From positions 156,998 through 220,997 of the forward strand of contig NZ_BMLH01000007.1 of NCBI RefSeq assembly GCF_014645135.1: a DNA stretch of 64,000 nucleotides. The letters run 5' to 3'. The number at the start of each line of letters is the position of its first letter. Position 1 is the first letter of the stretch. Made by a program: the position numbers and the translations under genes. This DNA comes from Rheinheimera tangshanensis. Its GTDB lineage: Bacteria; Pseudomonadota; Gammaproteobacteria; Enterobacterales; Alteromonadaceae. A model generated the notes under the pieces. The model was given only the letters and a program-made list of their open reading frames with translations, was not told where the DNA came from and made no database searches. Shown here one piece after another: positions 61,924 through 64,000 of this stretch.

Positions 61924-62676
61924 TTAATTCAAAATGGATTGAGTAAGTACCACTGATGCCATCACTATCAGGAATACTGAAAACGCTTTTTGCAGTTTTT
62001 CTTTCGGCAGTGTGTGACCTAGCCATGACCCAAACAGACTACCGACAACCCCACCCACGACCATAATGCCCATCACTGTCCAGTCGAATGAAAACTGCTG
62101 AGCCGTGAGCACTTCGTAGTACTTGGCAAAACCTACGAAAGATTTAAGCGTGATGATCAGTAAGCTGGTGCCAATAGCAAGCACCATGGGCACACCACCT
62201 AGCAGAACCAGCGCTGGTACAATCAGAAAGCCGCCGCCCACACCAACAAAACCAGTGATCACACCAACAATAAGGCCGTCCAGAGCCACTTTTAAAAACT
62301 TGATCTCGCCAGCGCTCTGCTCTGAGTTATTACTTCGCCACATCATGACGGCAGCAACAAGCATCAGTAGCACAAAAACAGAGAGTTGAACCACACTGTC
62401 GACTAAGGTACCCAACCAGGCGCCACCATAAGTACCCAGCATACCGGGAACGCCAAACAGCAGTACGTGAGGCCAGGATACCCTGTTATTCCAGATATTC
62501 GGAATACTGCCGAATAAACTGATCCCAGCCACGATCAGCAAAGACGACGCTATGGCCAAATTTGCGGGCATATCCACCAGATACATCAGAACAGGTACGG
62601 TCAGGATAGAACCGCCTGAGCCAAAAATCCCTAAACTCAATCCAATAAACAGGGCACCTAATATCGCGTGTATCAT
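61924..62676 (-). CDS. TauE/SafE family sulfite/sulfur-anion exporter
   Basis: A 250-residue membrane protein with eight TM helices and the family's inverted-repeat marks GIFGSGGSILTVPVLMYLVD near 18-37 and GFVGVGGGFLIVPALVLLGG near 141-160. It likely exports sulfite made by the persulfide dioxygenase encoded upstream. GAGGTG precedes the ATG, 43 bp after the upstream stop. Confidence 0.92.
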   Translation of the reverse strand: MIHAILGALFIGLSLGIFGSGGSILTVPVLMYLVDMPANLAIASSLLIVAGISLFGSIPNIWNNRVSWPHVLLFGVPGMLGTYGGAWLGTLVDSVVQLSVFVLLMLVAAVMMWRSNNSEQSAGEIKFLKVALDGLIVGVITGFVGVGGGFLIVPALVLLGGVPMVLAIGTSLLIITLKSFVGFAKYYEVLTAQQFSFDWTVMGIMVVGGVVGSLFGSWLGHTLPKEKLQKAFSVFLIVMASVVLTQSILN

Positions 62677-62719
62677 AATATCACCTCGTTATGCTTAAAC
62701 CATCCAGCCCCGATTAGGC

Positions 62720-63586
62720 TCACAACTGATTGATAGGTAACTTTAAATACACCTTGCCCTGCTCGTCGGCAGGTGGCATATGACCAGCCCGGATATTGAC
62801 CTGTATAGAGGGTAAAATCAGCCTTGGCATGGCAAGCGTTGCATCACGAGCTTCACGCATGGCGACAAATTGCGCTTCAGTGACACCATCTCGCACATGG
62901 ATGTTATGCTGACGCTGAGCACCTACTGTAGTTTGATAGTGATGCTCACGCCCTTTCGTTGGATAGTCGTGGCAAACATAAATTTTGGTTTCAGCAGGCA
63001 GTGCCAATAACCTGCTGATGGAATGGAATAAAGTCGATGCACTGCCGCCAGGGAAATCACATCGTGACGTGCCCACATCCGGCATAAAGAGGGTATCACC
63101 AACAAAAGCCGCTTCTTCATTCACCAGATAAGCTAAATCAGCCGGCGTATGACCCGGAGTATGTATGACCCGGATTTGCATAGTTCCGACTTGAATAATC
63201 TCACCATCATGGAATAACCGGTCAAATTGTGCACCGTTGGGCAAAAACTCTTTTTCCAGATTGAACACCTGCTTAAAGATAGTTTGCACCTGTGTGATCT
63301 GTGCGCCTATGCCAATCTGAGCACCCAGCTGCTGTTTGAAATAGGGTGCGGCAGATAAATGGTCGGCATGCGCATGAGTTTCTAACACCCAGTCCACAGT
63401 CAGATGCTGTTGCTGAATATAAGACAGAATAACTGCTGCGCTTTGTGTGGCGGTGCGACCAGATTTGTAATCAAAATCCAGTACAGGGTCGATAATAACA
63501 GCATGCTTTGAAGCAATATCACTGACGACATAACTGAAGGTTTCACTGTCTTTGTCTAAAAAGGCCTCTACATGTATTTGACTCAT
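62720..63586 (-). CDS. blh: Blh/ETHE1-like persulfide dioxygenase (MBL fold)
   Basis: The 288-residue metallo-beta-lactamase-fold enzyme has THAHADHLSAA near 71-81 (HxHxDH), HTPGHTPADLAYL near 140 and VGDTLFMPDVGTSRCDFPGG near 160-180, which matches persulfide dioxygenases using one Fe(II) with His-Asp-His. It oxidises glutathione persulfide to sulfite. The C-terminus is longer than ETHE1 (the Blh type), as in BigR-controlled operons of plant-associated bacteria. It heads a three-gene operon with TauE and a rhodanese. A BigR-type ArsR regulator is not in the visible part. Confidence 0.92.
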   Translation of the reverse strand: MSQIHVEAFLDKDSETFSYVVSDIASKHAVIIDPVLDFDYKSGRTATQSAAVILSYIQQQHLTVDWVLETHAHADHLSAAPYFKQQLGAQIGIGAQITQVQTIFKQVFNLEKEFLPNGAQFDRLFHDGEIIQVGTMQIRVIHTPGHTPADLAYLVNEEAAFVGDTLFMPDVGTSRCDFPGGSASTLFHSISRLLALPAETKIYVCHDYPTKGREHHYQTTVGAQRQHNIHVRDGVTEAQFVAMREARDATLAMPRLILPSIQVNIRAGHMPPADEQGKVYLKLPINQL

Positions 63587-63669
63587 CTTGTACTCCCTAA
63601 GGATTGCCCGATTGTGGCTACAGCCTTATGCAAATAATATATATAAATATAACCAAAGGAAATAACAAG

Positions 63670-63685
63670 ATTAGCTTATTCTAAT
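63670..63685. promoter_or_regulatory. Palindrome upstream of the sulfide operon
   Basis: ATTAG-N6-CTAAT (63670-63685) in AT-rich DNA about 84 nt before the dioxygenase start. ArsR-family BigR regulators bind AT-rich imperfect palindromes, so it is a reasonable operator candidate, but no regulator gene is seen. Confidence 0.35.
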
Positions 63686-63840
63686 ACAAATAAATTATTA
63701 AACATGTGAGTTAAGGTTGCTGTTGATATATAGACAAGCCCCCTGACCGTCTTGTTTGCTGAGTTTTTGCGCCAGGCAGGTAAGTTTGACGAAAGACGAG
63801 AGCCCATAAGCTGTCGCGCAGTTGGAGATGTCTAAATCTG

Positions 63841-63856
63841 GTTTGTAATTACAAAC
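63841..63856. promoter_or_regulatory. Perfect 16-bp palindrome near the right edge
   Basis: GTTTGTAATTACAAAC, a perfect palindrome with the look of a TetR- or LysR-type operator. It lies in the 414-bp stretch right of the dioxygenase gene, which otherwise holds only a short frame near the edge. Confidence 0.4.
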
Positions 63857-63903
63857 TCGCTTTTCATCTATTCAGACCCTGAGGGATCCCCACGAATTTT
63901 TCA

Positions 63904-63984
63904 TTAAGCAGCCCACCGGACAGCATACTCAGCAGTATGCTGTCTGAACCGTTCGATTATTCCAAACTCGTTTTCTACGTCCAT
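63904..63984 (-). CDS. Possible 26-residue micro-ORF containing a perfect hairpin
   Basis: An ATG at 63984 has a strong GGGAGGAAG sequence just upstream and reads MDVENEFGIIERF to a TAA at 63904. The frame contains the inverted repeat GACAGCATACT / AGTATGCTGTC (63919-63944, 4-nt loop). It could be a leader peptide, a decayed gene fragment, or chance. No family is recognised. Confidence 0.25.
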   Translation of the reverse strand: MDVENEFGIIERFRQHTAEYAVRWAA

Positions 63985-64000
63985 ATCTTCCTCCCTCGTT

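Overview
The window reads as chromosomal DNA of a motile, Gram-negative gammaproteobacterium of the Rheinheimera/Alishewanella type. This placement is inference. It rests on a HiPIP, an EF-P with Arg32 next to earP, thermostable-hemolysin family and PagL proteins, TonB uptake, two MCPs, and moderate GC. Genes are dense and mostly complete. I found no rRNA, tRNA, CRISPR array, transposase or prophage gene. Layout, 0-16 kb: a cut secreted protein, a Fic protein, a PAS-GGDEF-EAL protein convergent with a long FabG-like reductase, then an ECF sigma/anti-sigma pair. The sigma gene and the following DUF4331 operon (DUF4331, cadherin-like lipoprotein, TPR protein, HupE N-domain protein, His-rich TonB receptor) share the same promoter-like pattern, GCATCC-N16-CGT, so this looks like a small self-controlled surface regulon. 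HiPIP, a solute-binding protein and MltA follow. Layout, 16-26 kb: an organic-peroxide module (ohr, ohrR, an exported hydrolase, shared TATCGCGATA sites), PagL, an MCP, and a six-gene operon joining PxpABC to a D-amino acid transaminase and to both halves of eukaryotic D-glutamate cyclase (DUF1445 and DUF4392) as separate genes. Layout, 26-40 kb: an RND pump with its adaptor; an operon of NhaC-type antiporter, D-Ala-D-Ala dipeptidase and PBP4; an MCP preceded by a structured RNA-like leader with an intrinsic terminator; and a sodium symporter-NamZ pair behind a LacI-type operator. With MltA and the D-glutamate operon, the region is rich in peptidoglycan and D-amino acid turnover genes. Layout, 40-53 kb: GNAT, efp-earP, small unknowns, a START protein, a rhodanese, a LysE exporter, a solute-binding protein, glnS, a VOC protein, then lipid A/envelope genes (eptA, a PAP2 phosphatase, an LtaS-like sulfatase) and a BLUF blue-light protein. 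Two related palindromes with GGGTCAGAGT arms lie just downstream of efp and glnS. Layout, 53-64 kb: a tightly overlapped operon of response regulator, histidine kinase, cupredoxin, FTR1-like permease without its REXXE motifs, and an outer-membrane protein; upstream of it an operon of thermostable-hemolysin family protein, adenylating enzyme, haem-oxygenase-like diiron protein, SDR and TPR protein; and finally a persulfide/H2S detoxification operon. The most notable regulatory signal is three PmrA-type boxes (YTTAAK-N5-YTTAAK), in front of the PAP2-eptA operon, the LtaS-like gene and the hemolysin-family biosynthetic operon. They suggest that the PmrAB/QseBC-like two-component system in the window controls envelope remodelling and an apparently uncharacterised biosynthetic pathway.
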